Shown: positions 52,015 to 61,718 of the stretch, piece after piece
How the letters are laid out: each line of letters begins with the position of its first letter
How positions within the stretch are numbered: the stretch's first letter is position 1
Assembly (NCBI GenBank): GCA_964244295.1
Contig: CAXTIG010000033.1
Location: 1-64,000 of the forward strand
Origin: JAJAZB01 sp964244295
GTDB lineage: Bacteria; Bacteroidota; Bacteroidia; Cytophagales; Spirosomataceae
Length of the DNA stretch: 64,000 nucleotides
Reading direction: 5' to 3'
Notes under the pieces: model-generated
Databases searched by the model: none
What the model saw: the letters and a program-made list of their open reading frames with translations, nothing else
Told to the model about the DNA's origin: nothing
Translations under genes and position numbers: made by a program

Positions 52015-52030
52015 CGAGGGTAGTCCAACA

Positions 52031-52068
52031 AAAAGAAGCCGCTCCGGTTAACCGGAGCGGCTTCTTTT
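52031..52068. terminator. Bidirectional intrinsic terminator
   Basis: A perfect 38-bp palindrome, AAAAGAAGCCGCTCCGG-TTAA- and its inverse, between the convergent TPR and esterase genes. A/T runs at both ends allow function on either strand. Confidence 0.92.
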
Positions 52069-52073
52069 GTGGA

Positions 52074-52108
52074 GGCCGTCATGCTGAAACAAGTTCAGCA
52101 TGACGGCC
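52074..52108. repeat. Short GTCATGCTGAAC palindrome
   Basis: GGCCGTCATGCTGAAACAAG followed by its inverse. It looks like the two ends of the GTCATGCCGAAC family joined with the middle deleted, directly after the terminator. Confidence 0.85.
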
Positions 52109-52135
52109 GGCTTTTTCACTAACTCAAACAGACAC

Positions 52136-55100
52136 TCAAGGATCAATCCGAATCCGTTTCAACTGCTGAAAATCCCCCGCCTGCACCCGCAACAGGTACA
52201 GACCGGGCGTAGTGCGCAGGTCGAGGCGTTTGCGCTCGTCGAAACGAGGGACGAGGTCGGTGAAAATCACCCGCCCGTCGAGGCTGAACACCGTCACCGT
52301 GGCGTTGGGCAGGTCTTCCCGCGTTTCCAGCGTGAGCAGGCCCTGGCTGGGGTTGGGGTACGCGCTCAGGCCGGTATCGCCCGGCTCGAAAAGCAACCGA
52401 AACGCAGCGGAGGGTTTGGAAAAACAAGTCAGGCGGTTCACCGGAGCCGAAACCGTGTACGTCAGGCGACTGCGAACCCCGTAACTGCCTTCCCGCCCGG
52501 CTTTGATGATCTGCGTGCGGGGGTCGAGATCGGCCCCGTCGCGTTGCCAGGCGTAATCATCACCCGCTACCACCCCCGTGGCTTCCAGCGTGTAGGCCCC
52601 CGCCCGCTCGATGACGGGCGTGCTGGGCAGCGTTTTCGCATCCACGGCGATGGCGTTGGAAGCAAGCGAAACGCAGCCGTTGTCATCGGTAACTTTGGCG
52701 AAAAAATTCCCCGTTTTCCGGGCTACCGTAAGCGGGGTTACGTCGGTGGTGAGGTTCCAGGTAGTTTTGAGCGGGCTGTCGCTGCGCAGACGCACCGAAT
52801 CGCCATCGCAAAACGTGGTGAAACCTTCCGCCGCGATGCGCGGCGCGGGCGGCAGCGGGTTGACTTTCGTCGAAACCTCCGCCGAAGGCACCGAGATGCA
52901 GTCGTACTGATTGATGACCTGCACGGTGTAGCGGTTCGTCACGTTGCTGGCGATGGCGCGGGTGGTGGCCCCGGTGCTCCAGCGGTAGGCCACGTCGGTA
53001 GTGGCGCTGAAGGTCACGCTCTGGTCGGCGCAAAACGTGGTTGGTCCGCTGGCGGTGATGCTGGGCTGGGGTGGGTTTGGATTGACCGTGACCCGTTGCA
53101 CCTCCGACGAATCTTTCGACGTACAGCCGTTGCCGTCGGTGATGAGCAGGCGAAACGCCCCCGTCCGGGTAACGGGCACCGTGCGGTCGCGACTGCCGTT
53201 GTTCCACTGAAACACGGCGGGCAGCACGGGCGGGTCGGCGGCGGTGAGCAGCACGGTCGCGCCGTCGCAGACGGTCGTGGGGCCGTTGGCCGAAAGCGTG
53301 GGCCTGGGCGGCAGGGCGTTGACGGTCACGGTAGTTGCGCCGGAAGTCGGAGAAAGGCAGCCGTTGCCGTCTTTGATCGTCAGCGAAAATTTTCCCGAAA
53401 CCCGCGTATCGACGCTGGATGCGGTGCTGCCGTTGCTCCACTGATACACGTTGGCCGCCGACGAGGTAAGTTTTACTTCTCCCCCGTCGCAAAAGGTGGT
53501 GGGGCCGCTGGTTGAAATGAGGGGCGCGGATGGCGTGGCAAATAAGCGGATGTCAATGGAATTGGAGGGGGTTGAAAAACAGCCGTTGGCGTCGCTGATG
53601 CGGGCGGTGTAGCTGCCTGCCTGGTTGATGCGCACGGCGCGGTCGGTGGCGTTGTTGCTCCAGCGGTAGCCCAGGGCATCGGTCGAGGTGAGCGTCACGT
53701 TGTTTTCGGGGCAAAACGTGGTAGCCCCGCCCGCCTCGATGCGCGGCGCAGGCGGGAGTGGGTTCACGTTCACCGTCACCGCATCCGACGAATCGCGGGA
53801 GCTGCACCCGTTGGCATCGGTCACGATCAGCCGGAATGTGCCCGAGCGGGTCACGGTAAGGTCTTTGGGCTGGTTGCCCACGTTCCAGCGGAAGGTGGCG
53901 GGTTGGGCGGGCGGATTGGAGGCGGAAAGCACGACAGCCTCCCCGTCACAAAACGTGGTTTTGCTCAACGGGGTAATTGCCGGTTTGGGCGGAAGGGCGT
54001 TTACCGTCACCACTTTTTCGTCGGAGCGCGGCGACTGGCAGCCGTTGCCATCTTTCACCGTCAATGAAAATTTTCCCGAAACCCGCGTGTTCACGCTGGG
54101 CGCGGTGCTGCCGTTGCTCCACTGGTATACGCTGCCCGACGAGGCCGTGAGCGTTACCTCGCCGCCTTCGCAAAACGTGGGGTTAGTGTTGGTCGAAATC
54201 ACGGGCGTGGAAGGTGTGGCAAACAGCCGAATCTCGACGGGCGACGACGAAGCCGAGGCGCAGCCGTTGCCATCGAGGACTTTCACCGAAAAAGCCCCCG
54301 CCTGGTTGGTGGTGATGCGTTGCTCCCGGCTGCCGTTGCTCCATTCGTAGCCCACGCCACTGGAGGCGCTGAGGGTCACGTTGTTTTCGGGGCAAAACTG
54401 GGTCGGGCCGCTGGCCGAAACGCTCGGTGCCGGGGGCGGCGGGGGAAAATTGGTAAACGACACCGCCCCCGACGGGTCGGAGTAGCAGCCGTACACGCCC
54501 CGCGTCCGCACGGTGTAGCTGCCTGGTTGGGAAGGCGTGATGGTGCGGGCCACGGTGCCGTTGCTCCACAGGTCGTCGTCGCGGCCCGTCGAACTGAGTC
54601 GGGCGCTGCCGCCTACGCACACCGTCAGCGCACTTTCGGCGTTGATGCTCGGGGCCGCCGCCAGGGTCGTGGCGGGTACGCTCACGGGCTGGCCCCAGAG
54701 CGTGTTGCCCGCGCCGTCTTTCACCAGCGGGTAAAACGTGGCCCCGGAGTTGCCGGTGATGCTGGTTCCGCTGCCGACCTGCCCGTTCCCGGCGTTGTTC
54801 CAAGCGTAGGAATTGAACCCGCCGGGTAGGTTGAAACTAAGGCTGTTGGCCCCGTTGCAGTTCACGCCGATGGCCGGGGGTGGCGCGGGCGATTGGGGTT
54901 GGGACTCGTTGAAAAAACTGGAATTGGCCAGCGCGTCGAACCAGGCCTGGGCGTGTTGCCGGTGGCCGTCGCCGCTGAAGTGAACTCCGTCGGGGCGGGG
55001 GATTTGGATGTTGTCGGTGGAAGGGCCTCCGAACACGTTGTCACCGGGGTTGATGACCGAATTCTGGCCGTCGATGACGGGCTGCCAGCTTCCCCGGTCG

Positions 55101-56065
55101 TTGAGGTAGGTGGCGCGAGCCACCACCCAGGCCAGGCGCTTGCCACCGCTCTGGTTGCGGGCGTGGCCAATAAGATCGCGCAGGGTGTTGGCGTAGCTGC
55201 CCGCGTCGGTACCGCGCTGGTTGTCCGATTCGCCCTGGTGCCAGAGCACGGCCCGCAACCCGTACTGGCTCACGTACGAATTGAGCGCGATGCGCAGGTT
55301 GGCGTAGGGCATTCCGGTGGGATAATAGCCCGCCTCGCCGCAGGAAGTGCAGTAGATGTTCTGGGCGCGCTGGCCCCGGGCGCTTTCGAGCCAGTTGCCC
55401 ACGGTGGTGGCGCCGTAGGCGGTGTTGATAAACAAAATGGGCACGTTGAACCGGGCGGCGAGTTGATCGCCCAGCGCTCCCCAGCACCAACTCCCAAACG
55501 CGTGCAAACCGTACTGACCATTGAAAAGATGCTCAAATTCGGGCCGGGGTGGATCGCCTAACGCGTTGCAGGTATTGAAATACTTCACCACGTTCACCCG
55601 ATCATCGCCCGAATCGGGCTGGCCGGGCTGGAGGGGTTCGACACCCTGGGCGTTGGATTGCCCGGCAATGACAAACACTTCCCCCACGCCGACGCGTTCG
55701 AGCGTGGCTACGTTGCCGACTTGGTTGTTTTGGTAAATTCCCCGCACTTCGAGGTTGTACCAGCCCCCGTTCAGGTCTAGCGTGCCGTGAAATACCCCGC
55801 CCGAAGGACTAACCTGAATCGTCTGCCAGTCGGTGGAAGAGCCGCCCTGCCGGGCCTGCGCGCGGGCTTCGATGCGGTCGACGAGTTGGGAAACGTTGCC
55901 GGCGACCATGACGGTGGCCCGGTTGCCATTGTCGCGCTGAAAGACGGCGCGGGTGACGGGGAGGGTAATCTGAATTTGAGCAATTGCCGACGGGGCCAAA
56001 CCCAGCCACGCCGCGCACAAGGCGGCGCCAACGACCCACCGAGTGGGTCTTTCAAACAAGTTCAT
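52136..56065 (-). CDS. Secreted SGNH/sialate-O-acetylesterase-type protein with Ig-like repeats and T9SS domain
   Basis: A 1309-residue protein starting MNLFERPTRWVVGAALCAAW; a 53-codon upstream extension runs through a repeat. A signal peptide (1-30) leads to a carbohydrate esterase domain (about 125-390) with the nucleophile motif VIAGQSNAQG (Ser137), LWHQGESDN and the Asp/His motif DGVHFSGDGH. About ten Ig-like domains of 70-80 residues follow, sharing WSNG and DGNGC motifs. The last 75 residues are a type IX secretion C-terminal domain (LSAYPNPSQGLLTLET...GRVIFTDL). It probably removes acetyl groups from a polysaccharide at the surface. Confidence 0.88.
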   Translation of the reverse strand: MNLFERPTRWVVGAALCAAWLGLAPSAIAQIQITLPVTRAVFQRDNGNRATVMVAGNVSQLVDRIEARAQARQGGSSTDWQTIQVSPSGGVFHGTLDLNGGWYNLEVRGIYQNNQVGNVATLERVGVGEVFVIAGQSNAQGVEPLQPGQPDSGDDRVNVVKYFNTCNALGDPPRPEFEHLFNGQYGLHAFGSWCWGALGDQLAARFNVPILFINTAYGATTVGNWLESARGQRAQNIYCTSCGEAGYYPTGMPYANLRIALNSYVSQYGLRAVLWHQGESDNQRGTDAGSYANTLRDLIGHARNQSGGKRLAWVVARATYLNDRGSWQPVIDGQNSVINPGDNVFGGPSTDNIQIPRPDGVHFSGDGHRQHAQAWFDALANSSFFNESQPQSPAPPPAIGVNCNGANSLSFNLPGGFNSYAWNNAGNGQVGSGTSITGNSGATFYPLVKDGAGNTLWGQPVSVPATTLAAAPSINAESALTVCVGGSARLSSTGRDDDLWSNGTVARTITPSQPGSYTVRTRGVYGCYSDPSGAVSFTNFPPPPPAPSVSASGPTQFCPENNVTLSASSGVGYEWSNGSREQRITTNQAGAFSVKVLDGNGCASASSSPVEIRLFATPSTPVISTNTNPTFCEGGEVTLTASSGSVYQWSNGSTAPSVNTRVSGKFSLTVKDGNGCQSPRSDEKVVTVNALPPKPAITPLSKTTFCDGEAVVLSASNPPAQPATFRWNVGNQPKDLTVTRSGTFRLIVTDANGCSSRDSSDAVTVNVNPLPPAPRIEAGGATTFCPENNVTLTSTDALGYRWSNNATDRAVRINQAGSYTARISDANGCFSTPSNSIDIRLFATPSAPLISTSGPTTFCDGGEVKLTSSAANVYQWSNGSTASSVDTRVSGKFSLTIKDGNGCLSPTSGATTVTVNALPPRPTLSANGPTTVCDGATVLLTAADPPVLPAVFQWNNGSRDRTVPVTRTGAFRLLITDGNGCTSKDSSEVQRVTVNPNPPQPSITASGPTTFCADQSVTFSATTDVAYRWSTGATTRAIASNVTNRYTVQVINQYDCISVPSAEVSTKVNPLPPAPRIAAEGFTTFCDGDSVRLRSDSPLKTTWNLTTDVTPLTVARKTGNFFAKVTDDNGCVSLASNAIAVDAKTLPSTPVIERAGAYTLEATGVVAGDDYAWQRDGADLDPRTQIIKAGREGSYGVRSRLTYTVSAPVNRLTCFSKPSAAFRLLFEPGDTGLSAYPNPSQGLLTLETREDLPNATVTVFSLDGRVIFTDLVPRFDERKRLDLRTTPGLYLLRVQAGDFQQLKRIRIDP

Positions 56066-56167
56066 GTACGGGTCAAGGGAAGAAGTTTCGCCCAAAAAAT
56101 CTCCGAAAATAACCGAAAAACCCCGGTAGAGCCGGGGTTTTCTGAAAAGAAACTGAGCAAGAGGGTT

Positions 56168-56266
56168 GTCATCCCGACGAAGGAGGGATCTGGTTGGCCT
56201 ACCGGGGTCCTTGACGGTAGTCAATTATTCGGAACCCCAGCAAGATCCCTCCTTCGTCGGGATGAC
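56168..56266. repeat. GTCATCCCGACGAAGG palindromic element
   Basis: Perfect 24-bp arms (56168-56191 and 56243-56266) in the family of 6572-6692. It lies between the two tandem esterase genes. Confidence 0.92.
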
Positions 56267-56282
56267 AAAATCACCCTTTCGT

Positions 56283-59132
56283 CTACAACACCACCAAAAT
56301 CCGCTTACTGACGCTGAAGCCCTCGGCCCGCACCCGCACGATGTACGTGCCGGGCTGCGGCCCCAGGCGAAGAAACTTGCGCTCGTCGAAGGCCGCGACG
56401 CGGTCTTCAAAAACCAACTGCCCCGTCAGGGTCCAGACGGTCACTTCGGCCCCCTGCCAGTCTTCCTTCGTTTCCAGGGTCAGGTTGCCGTCGCGGCTGG
56501 GGTTGGGGTAGACGACAAAACTCTGGTTGCCGTCTTCGAAGATGTACACGAGCGGGTCGGAGCGCTCAGAGTCGCAAACCAACTGCCCACCCGGAATACC
56601 CGGAACATTCTGATACGTGATGCTGGTGATGGTAGAATAAAGACCCTCCTGGGGCGTCTTGATGATTTGGGTCGCGTAACGTGCTCCCATCAGGGTGTTG
56701 GTGTTGTTGACAAACCAGGTGTATTTGTCGCCCGGTACGGAAGCCTCCGCCCGCAAGGTGTAGGCCCCGATTTGCGACACGGTTGGCTTACTCGGCAAGG
56801 GCTTCACCGCGACCACGGTGGGGGTGGAGAAGTTTTTACACTCGTTGATGTCCGTCACCCGCGCCCGGTAGTTGCCCGAGGTGCGCGCCACGAAACAGGG
56901 GGCCGAGGCCAGCACCGTCAGCGTGTCGGAGGTTTCGACCCAGGCCGTGCGGAGGGTACTGTTGGTGCAAAGCGTGACTGACTGCCGTTCGCAAAACGCC
57001 AGCAGGCCACTGGCGCTGATGATGGGCCGTTCGGGCAGGGGATTCACGCGCACACTGACCGGATCGGAAACCACCGAGGGGCAGCCAAAGCGGTTGGTGA
57101 CGCGCACCGTGTAGGCCCCGCCCTGGTTGACGCGCACACTGCGGGTGCGGGCCGTGACGTTGGGCGACCAGATGTAATTGGTGGAATCGGAGAGAGTCGA
57201 GGTGAGCGTCAGGCTTTCGTCGGCGCAGAAGGTGGTTTTGCCCCCGGTGGTAATGGTAGGCTTGGCCGGGTTGGGATTGACGCGCACGGTGACGGGATCG
57301 GAAACGAGCGATTTGCAGCCTTTGCCGTCGAATACTTCGAGGGTGTACCGCCCGGAACTGGCCGTAGTGAAGTCCCGCTGGTCACTCACCTGGTTGGTGG
57401 TGCCGTTGAGCGTCCAGCGGAAGCGGGCATTGTTGGGCGCGCGTAGGGTGACGTTGGTGGCCTGGCCCGTGAAAGAAATCTGGCAGAATGTCGTATCGCT
57501 CAGGGCCGCAATGCGGGGCTTGTCGGGGAGGGGATTTACCGTAACCGGCAGGGAAGCCTGAAGCGTGCAACCGGCCTGGTCGCGAAAACTGACCGTGTAA
57601 TTCCCCCCCGTGGTGGCGGTGATTTCCCGGCCATTGCTCCCGCTGCTCCAACTCACGCCGCTATCGGTGGGCAGGTCGGCTACCAGCTTTACGTTGCCAC
57701 CCTGACAGAATTCGGTGGCACCCTGAGCGGAAACCGTGGGCACCGGCACGAAAATCGGCTGCGAAAGCCGAATCGCTTTGCCAACTCTTACCCGTCCGTA
57801 GTACATTCCCCGCCCTACCGTGGTCGCCAGCCCCTGCTGTCCGTTCGACCAGCGGGGTTCTTCGAGGGGTTCGTTGCTTGCCATGCTAAGCGTGTAGGCG
57901 CTGTTGCCCGCGCAGGAAATAGTCGTCGAAACGAGACCATCGGAAAGTTGAGGCCGGGAGGTGGCGAAAAACGTGTTGTTGAGGGCATCATTCCAGGCCC
58001 CGCCCAATTGCTGATGGCCACCGTTTTGGGGGTAAATATGCACTCCGTCCTGCCGAGGCACCTGAATGCCGTCGGTAAGGGGTCCAGAAAAGGTATTCGA
58101 CGTTTGCTGAATGACCTGAATCTGGGCATTGATGATGTCATCACTGGTTTTTTCAATAACCACTCCATCTTTTACCTCCCCCGCCCGGGAGGTTTGTGAA
58201 ACGACCCAGGTAATTTCCTTCCCGGTATCGTTGCGGGTTTGTTGAATGACGAATTTTAAGGCATCGCGATACGCATCTGTGCTGGTGTTCAACGTGTAAC
58301 TATCCGTCTCGCCCTGCATCCAGAGTACGGCCCGAACGCCCAGGATCGAACCGTAGTACTGCAAAGCCACTTTCAGGTTGCCGTAGGGCATACCGGGAGG
58401 ATAAAAAGGGTTGGGGTCGCCAGCAAACTTAAGAAAAACGTTGGGTGCGGGCAGGCCCTGCGCGCTTTTTTGCCAGGCATCTACCTGCGTACCGCCGTAG
58501 GCCGTGTTGATAAATAAAACGGGGATGTTAAACCGACTCGCAATCTGATTGCCCAGCCAACCCCAGGCCCAACTTCCGTTTCCCTGCATCGAATAGCGGC
58601 TGGAGGGCTGCATTTTAACGAACTCCGGAAAAGAAGGGTCGCCGAGCGAGTAAGCCGTGCTGTTGTCGTAATTGATGGTGTTCACCCGGTCTTCGGGGTC
58701 GACTTGGCCCGGTGGGATGGGGTTAAGCCCTACGGCATTCGATTGCCCCGCTATCATAAATACCTCCCCCACGCCCATTTTTTCGACCGTAGCCGCTACG
58801 CCTACCTGGGTGCCGTTGAGCATCCCCCGCACTTCGAGGCGGTACCAACCGCCGACGGCCGTGAACGTTCCCAAAAAATTACCCTGCTGAATGGTGGCTT
58901 GAAGCGGCGTCCAATCGACACTGCTACCGCCCGTAAGGGCCGTGAGTTTGACCTGAATCTGATTGACTGGCTGGAAATAACTTCCCGCCACGCTGAAACT
59001 GCCCCGCCCGTCGGTACCCCGTTGAAACACGGCCCGGTTAACGGGAAACGTAACCTGAATCTGTGAAAAAGCAGGAACGGCGGAAATCAGCACCAGTAGA
59101 GCGATTCCCCAGGATTTAAAAAACTGCTGCAT
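56283..59132 (-). CDS. Secreted SGNH/sialate-O-acetylesterase-type protein, paralogue
   Basis: A 949-residue paralogue of the downstream gene. Signal peptide about 1-24 (MQQFFKSWGIALLVLISAVP), shared N-terminal beta domain, then the esterase domain with MIAGQSNAVG (Ser131), LWMQGETDS and DGVHIYPQNGGH. It carries about five Ig-like domains rather than ten. The C-terminal T9SS domain reads VVYPNPSRDGNLTLET. The tandem arrangement and common domain order point to gene duplication followed by repeat expansion in the other copy. Confidence 0.88.
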   Translation of the reverse strand: MQQFFKSWGIALLVLISAVPAFSQIQVTFPVNRAVFQRGTDGRGSFSVAGSYFQPVNQIQVKLTALTGGSSVDWTPLQATIQQGNFLGTFTAVGGWYRLEVRGMLNGTQVGVAATVEKMGVGEVFMIAGQSNAVGLNPIPPGQVDPEDRVNTINYDNSTAYSLGDPSFPEFVKMQPSSRYSMQGNGSWAWGWLGNQIASRFNIPVLFINTAYGGTQVDAWQKSAQGLPAPNVFLKFAGDPNPFYPPGMPYGNLKVALQYYGSILGVRAVLWMQGETDSYTLNTSTDAYRDALKFVIQQTRNDTGKEITWVVSQTSRAGEVKDGVVIEKTSDDIINAQIQVIQQTSNTFSGPLTDGIQVPRQDGVHIYPQNGGHQQLGGAWNDALNNTFFATSRPQLSDGLVSTTISCAGNSAYTLSMASNEPLEEPRWSNGQQGLATTVGRGMYYGRVRVGKAIRLSQPIFVPVPTVSAQGATEFCQGGNVKLVADLPTDSGVSWSSGSNGREITATTGGNYTVSFRDQAGCTLQASLPVTVNPLPDKPRIAALSDTTFCQISFTGQATNVTLRAPNNARFRWTLNGTTNQVSDQRDFTTASSGRYTLEVFDGKGCKSLVSDPVTVRVNPNPAKPTITTGGKTTFCADESLTLTSTLSDSTNYIWSPNVTARTRSVRVNQGGAYTVRVTNRFGCPSVVSDPVSVRVNPLPERPIISASGLLAFCERQSVTLCTNSTLRTAWVETSDTLTVLASAPCFVARTSGNYRARVTDINECKNFSTPTVVAVKPLPSKPTVSQIGAYTLRAEASVPGDKYTWFVNNTNTLMGARYATQIIKTPQEGLYSTITSITYQNVPGIPGGQLVCDSERSDPLVYIFEDGNQSFVVYPNPSRDGNLTLETKEDWQGAEVTVWTLTGQLVFEDRVAAFDERKFLRLGPQPGTYIVRVRAEGFSVSKRILVVL

Positions 59133-59176
59133 GTGAATAAGTTAGGGACCAATCAGGCGGCACGCGGCCGAAAAAC

Positions 59177-60211
59177 TCAGGCTCCGGGCGCGTCGTCCCA
59201 GTCCGAATGAATCGCCTGAGTGGGGCGGTTGAGCGTGTTCCAGAGTAAATCCTTGAGGGCACCAAGGCCCTGTTGAGCGGCGGCGGAAATAAACAGGTGC
59301 GGAACGTTGGCGGGTAGTTCACGGCTTACTTCCTGGCGGCGTTCGTCGTCGAGCAGGTCGGCTTTCGAAACGGCCACCAGGCGTTGCTTGTCGAGCAGGG
59401 CCGGGTTATACCGGGTTAGTTCGTTGAGCAGAATATCGTATTCGCGCCCGGCGTGTTCGGTGGTGGCCGGGATTAGAAACAGCAAAATGGCGTTGCGTTC
59501 GATGTGCCGCAAAAACCGCAATCCTAGGCCCTTGCCTTCGGCGGCTCCTTCGATAATGCCCGGAATATCGGCCATCACGAACGACTGGTAGTCGTAGTAC
59601 CCCACCACGCCGAGGTTGGGCACCAACGTGGTGAAGGGGTAATCGGCAATTTCAGGTTTGGCCGCCGACAGCACCGACAGCAGCGTGGATTTACCCGCGT
59701 TGGGAAAACCCACCAGCCCCACGTCGGCCAGCACCTTCAGTTCGAGCACGTACCATTTTTCCTGACCCGGCTCGCCGGGTTGGGCGTGGTGCGGGGCCTG
59801 CTGGATGGAGTTCTTGAAGTGGTCGTTGCCCAATCCACCCCGTCCGCCCGGCAGCAGAATGGCCTGCTCGCCGTCTTCGGTAATTTCCAGAATGATTTCG
59901 CCCGTTTCAGCGTCTTTCACCACCGTGCCCAGGGGCACTTCGATGATGGCATCCTGGCCCTGCGCCCCGGTACGGCGGGCGGCTTCACCCCCTTTTCCAC
60001 CGCTGGCAATAACGTGTTTTTGGTATTTTAAGTGTAGGAGCGTCCAGTGTTGAGCGTTGCCGCGCAGAATGATGTGACCGCCCCGCCCGCCGTCGCCGCC
60101 GTCGGGGCCGCCTTTGGGAACGTGCTTTTCACGTCGGAAATGCGATGAACCCGCCCCGCCCGCCCCCGAACGGCCGCAGATTTTTACGTAGTCAATGAAA
60201 TTGGAAGTCAT
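59177..60211 (-). CDS. obg: GTPase Obg/CgtA
   Basis: A 344-residue ribosome-associated GTPase. The glycine-rich Obg domain (1-158, VKICGRSGAGGAGSSHFRRE) precedes the G domain with P-loop GFPNAGKSTLLS, DIPGIIEGAAEGKGLG as switch II, and VSKADLL, where the usual Asn of NKxD is Ser. There is no C-terminal OCT domain, as in many Bacteroidota. It acts in late 50S assembly and growth control. Confidence 0.96.
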   Translation of the reverse strand: MTSNFIDYVKICGRSGAGGAGSSHFRREKHVPKGGPDGGDGGRGGHIILRGNAQHWTLLHLKYQKHVIASGGKGGEAARRTGAQGQDAIIEVPLGTVVKDAETGEIILEITEDGEQAILLPGGRGGLGNDHFKNSIQQAPHHAQPGEPGQEKWYVLELKVLADVGLVGFPNAGKSTLLSVLSAAKPEIADYPFTTLVPNLGVVGYYDYQSFVMADIPGIIEGAAEGKGLGLRFLRHIERNAILLFLIPATTEHAGREYDILLNELTRYNPALLDKQRLVAVSKADLLDDERRQEVSRELPANVPHLFISAAAQQGLGALKDLLWNTLNRPTQAIHSDWDDAPGA

Positions 60212-60458
60212 AGCAAACCCGTGTGTATCATCCGAAAATTTTAAGATTACAGTCCGGGCGAACGAGTAAAATTAAGCCTAAAAATCCGGTTTCTTTCAAC
60301 GGACGCCCTAAGTGTACTGGTCAATCCGGTAAACCAGCCTGGATTGGGGCAACGAATCTACGGAGCGTTTCGCCCCCAACCCGCAACGCCAAAAACCGCT
60401 TTACGCCCTGGCAGCGCGTATTTTAAGAGCGAACAGGCTATTCTTGAAGCCTCGGTTG

Positions 60459-61718
60459 CTACGGTAAAAGCCGCTGCTGACGAATACTTTCGTAAAGGCG
60501 GCTGGCTACTTTATGATGGCCCTGGGCGGTGATGTGATCATCAAAAACGTAGTAGTCGTTGCGAGTCAGAACCGGCGAAACATCGGCCAGGTAAATTCCC
60601 GGCATGGGGTGCTGGGTGAGGTACCGGCTAAACTCCCGGATGATCTCCGGCCTGGTGGCGGTGCCTTCGAGGTTAAAAATCAGAATGGGACCGTGGTAAA
60701 GGTGTCGGATCTGCGACAGAACGGCGAAGAAGTTGACGGAATATGATTTCGCTACCGAGGGGAGGGGCGTTTGTTTGGCAGGGGGTGTGGCGGATTGGGT
60801 CTGACTCCGCAGAATGTGCGGGGTACCGGCTGAGGCAAAGGAAAGAGCCGTTTTTGCGACTAAAAAAATGAATTTGAACGGATAATAGTCCGACGTGAGG
60901 GCGTTGAAATGCACATAGCCCTGGTAAACTTCCGGTTGGGCGGGCTTGAATTTGAACTGTAACCTGGTTAACTCCTCGTTTTCGATGTCGTCGTTGGTGC
61001 AGTATTGAATCACAAGCAGTTTGCAGGAATCGGTCTGGAGACGCTTTAAAAAAATAGATTCCCGGGCCGTGCCGTAGGAAGAAACCCCCGCATTGAGGGT
61101 TTTACAAGCCAGTTTTTTTTTTAGTTGGGAGACAAAACACGCCGAGTCGGGCACCCCCCAGCCCATCGTGAATGAATCGCCCAGAAAGATGACCTCCGGG
61201 TGCTCAAGGGAAGCATCGTCGTCGCGCACACCCGCCCGGTTGGCCCGCATGGCCACCGAATATTCGAGGTTACGGAAGGTGCCTGCGCGGAGGTTTGGCT
61301 TAAGCGTGTAGTATAATTCGGGATCAAACTGGCTCAGAGCCGGATCGAATTGAACCACATTGCGATGCAGAAACAGCACCATGTTTCTGAAAAACGTGGC
61401 TCCCCGCGTGGGGCGGTGCTGTCGGGTGGGAAGCCATTGCAGGTACGACCACACCCCCATTTCCAGTACGCCGAACATCGTTAGCCAGAGCCACCAGCGT
61501 ACCTTGAAAACCTGCCCAAGCCAGACCGCCAGCAAGAAGGGATTCAGGAAAACCAGGGCCTTGAAAATCCACACGCCCGCCGTGCTGGTTGTAAACCAGG
61601 TATCCATCCGAAAAAGGGTAATGGAGGCGGAGAGCAGAATAAGAAAGAAAAATAGCAGCAGTCGTTGTGAACGAGGCATCAGGAGGTAAATTTTCAGAAG
61701 GAATCCAATCACGCGCAC
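60459..61718 (-). CDS. Membrane-anchored SGNH hydrolase
   Basis: A 419-residue protein with several N-terminal membrane helices (about 18-36, 48-66 and 70-90) and a periplasmic SGNH/GDSL hydrolase domain. The motifs are IFLGDSFTMGWGV (about 171-183), NAGVSSYGT, YCTNDDIEN and, at the end, DDHITAQGHH. The start is the GTG at 61718 directly after the upstream stop codon, or the ATG at 61679. With the neighbouring MBOAT gene it fits O-acetylation or deacetylation of an exopolysaccharide. The 247-bp gap toward obg (60212-60458) holds no feature I can assign. Confidence 0.8.
   Translation of the reverse strand: MRVIGFLLKIYLLMPRSQRLLLFFFLILLSASITLFRMDTWFTTSTAGVWIFKALVFLNPFLLAVWLGQVFKVRWWLWLTMFGVLEMGVWSYLQWLPTRQHRPTRGATFFRNMVLFLHRNVVQFDPALSQFDPELYYTLKPNLRAGTFRNLEYSVAMRANRAGVRDDDASLEHPEVIFLGDSFTMGWGVPDSACFVSQLKKKLACKTLNAGVSSYGTARESIFLKRLQTDSCKLLVIQYCTNDDIENEELTRLQFKFKPAQPEVYQGYVHFNALTSDYYPFKFIFLVAKTALSFASAGTPHILRSQTQSATPPAKQTPLPSVAKSYSVNFFAVLSQIRHLYHGPILIFNLEGTATRPEIIREFSRYLTQHPMPGIYLADVSPVLTRNDYYVFDDHITAQGHHKVASRLYESIRQQRLLP

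Noticed and set aside
52074..56266. Possible CRISPR array from repeated sequence
   Set aside because: The repeats are Ig-like domain coding units and palindromes with no regular short spacers and no cas genes.
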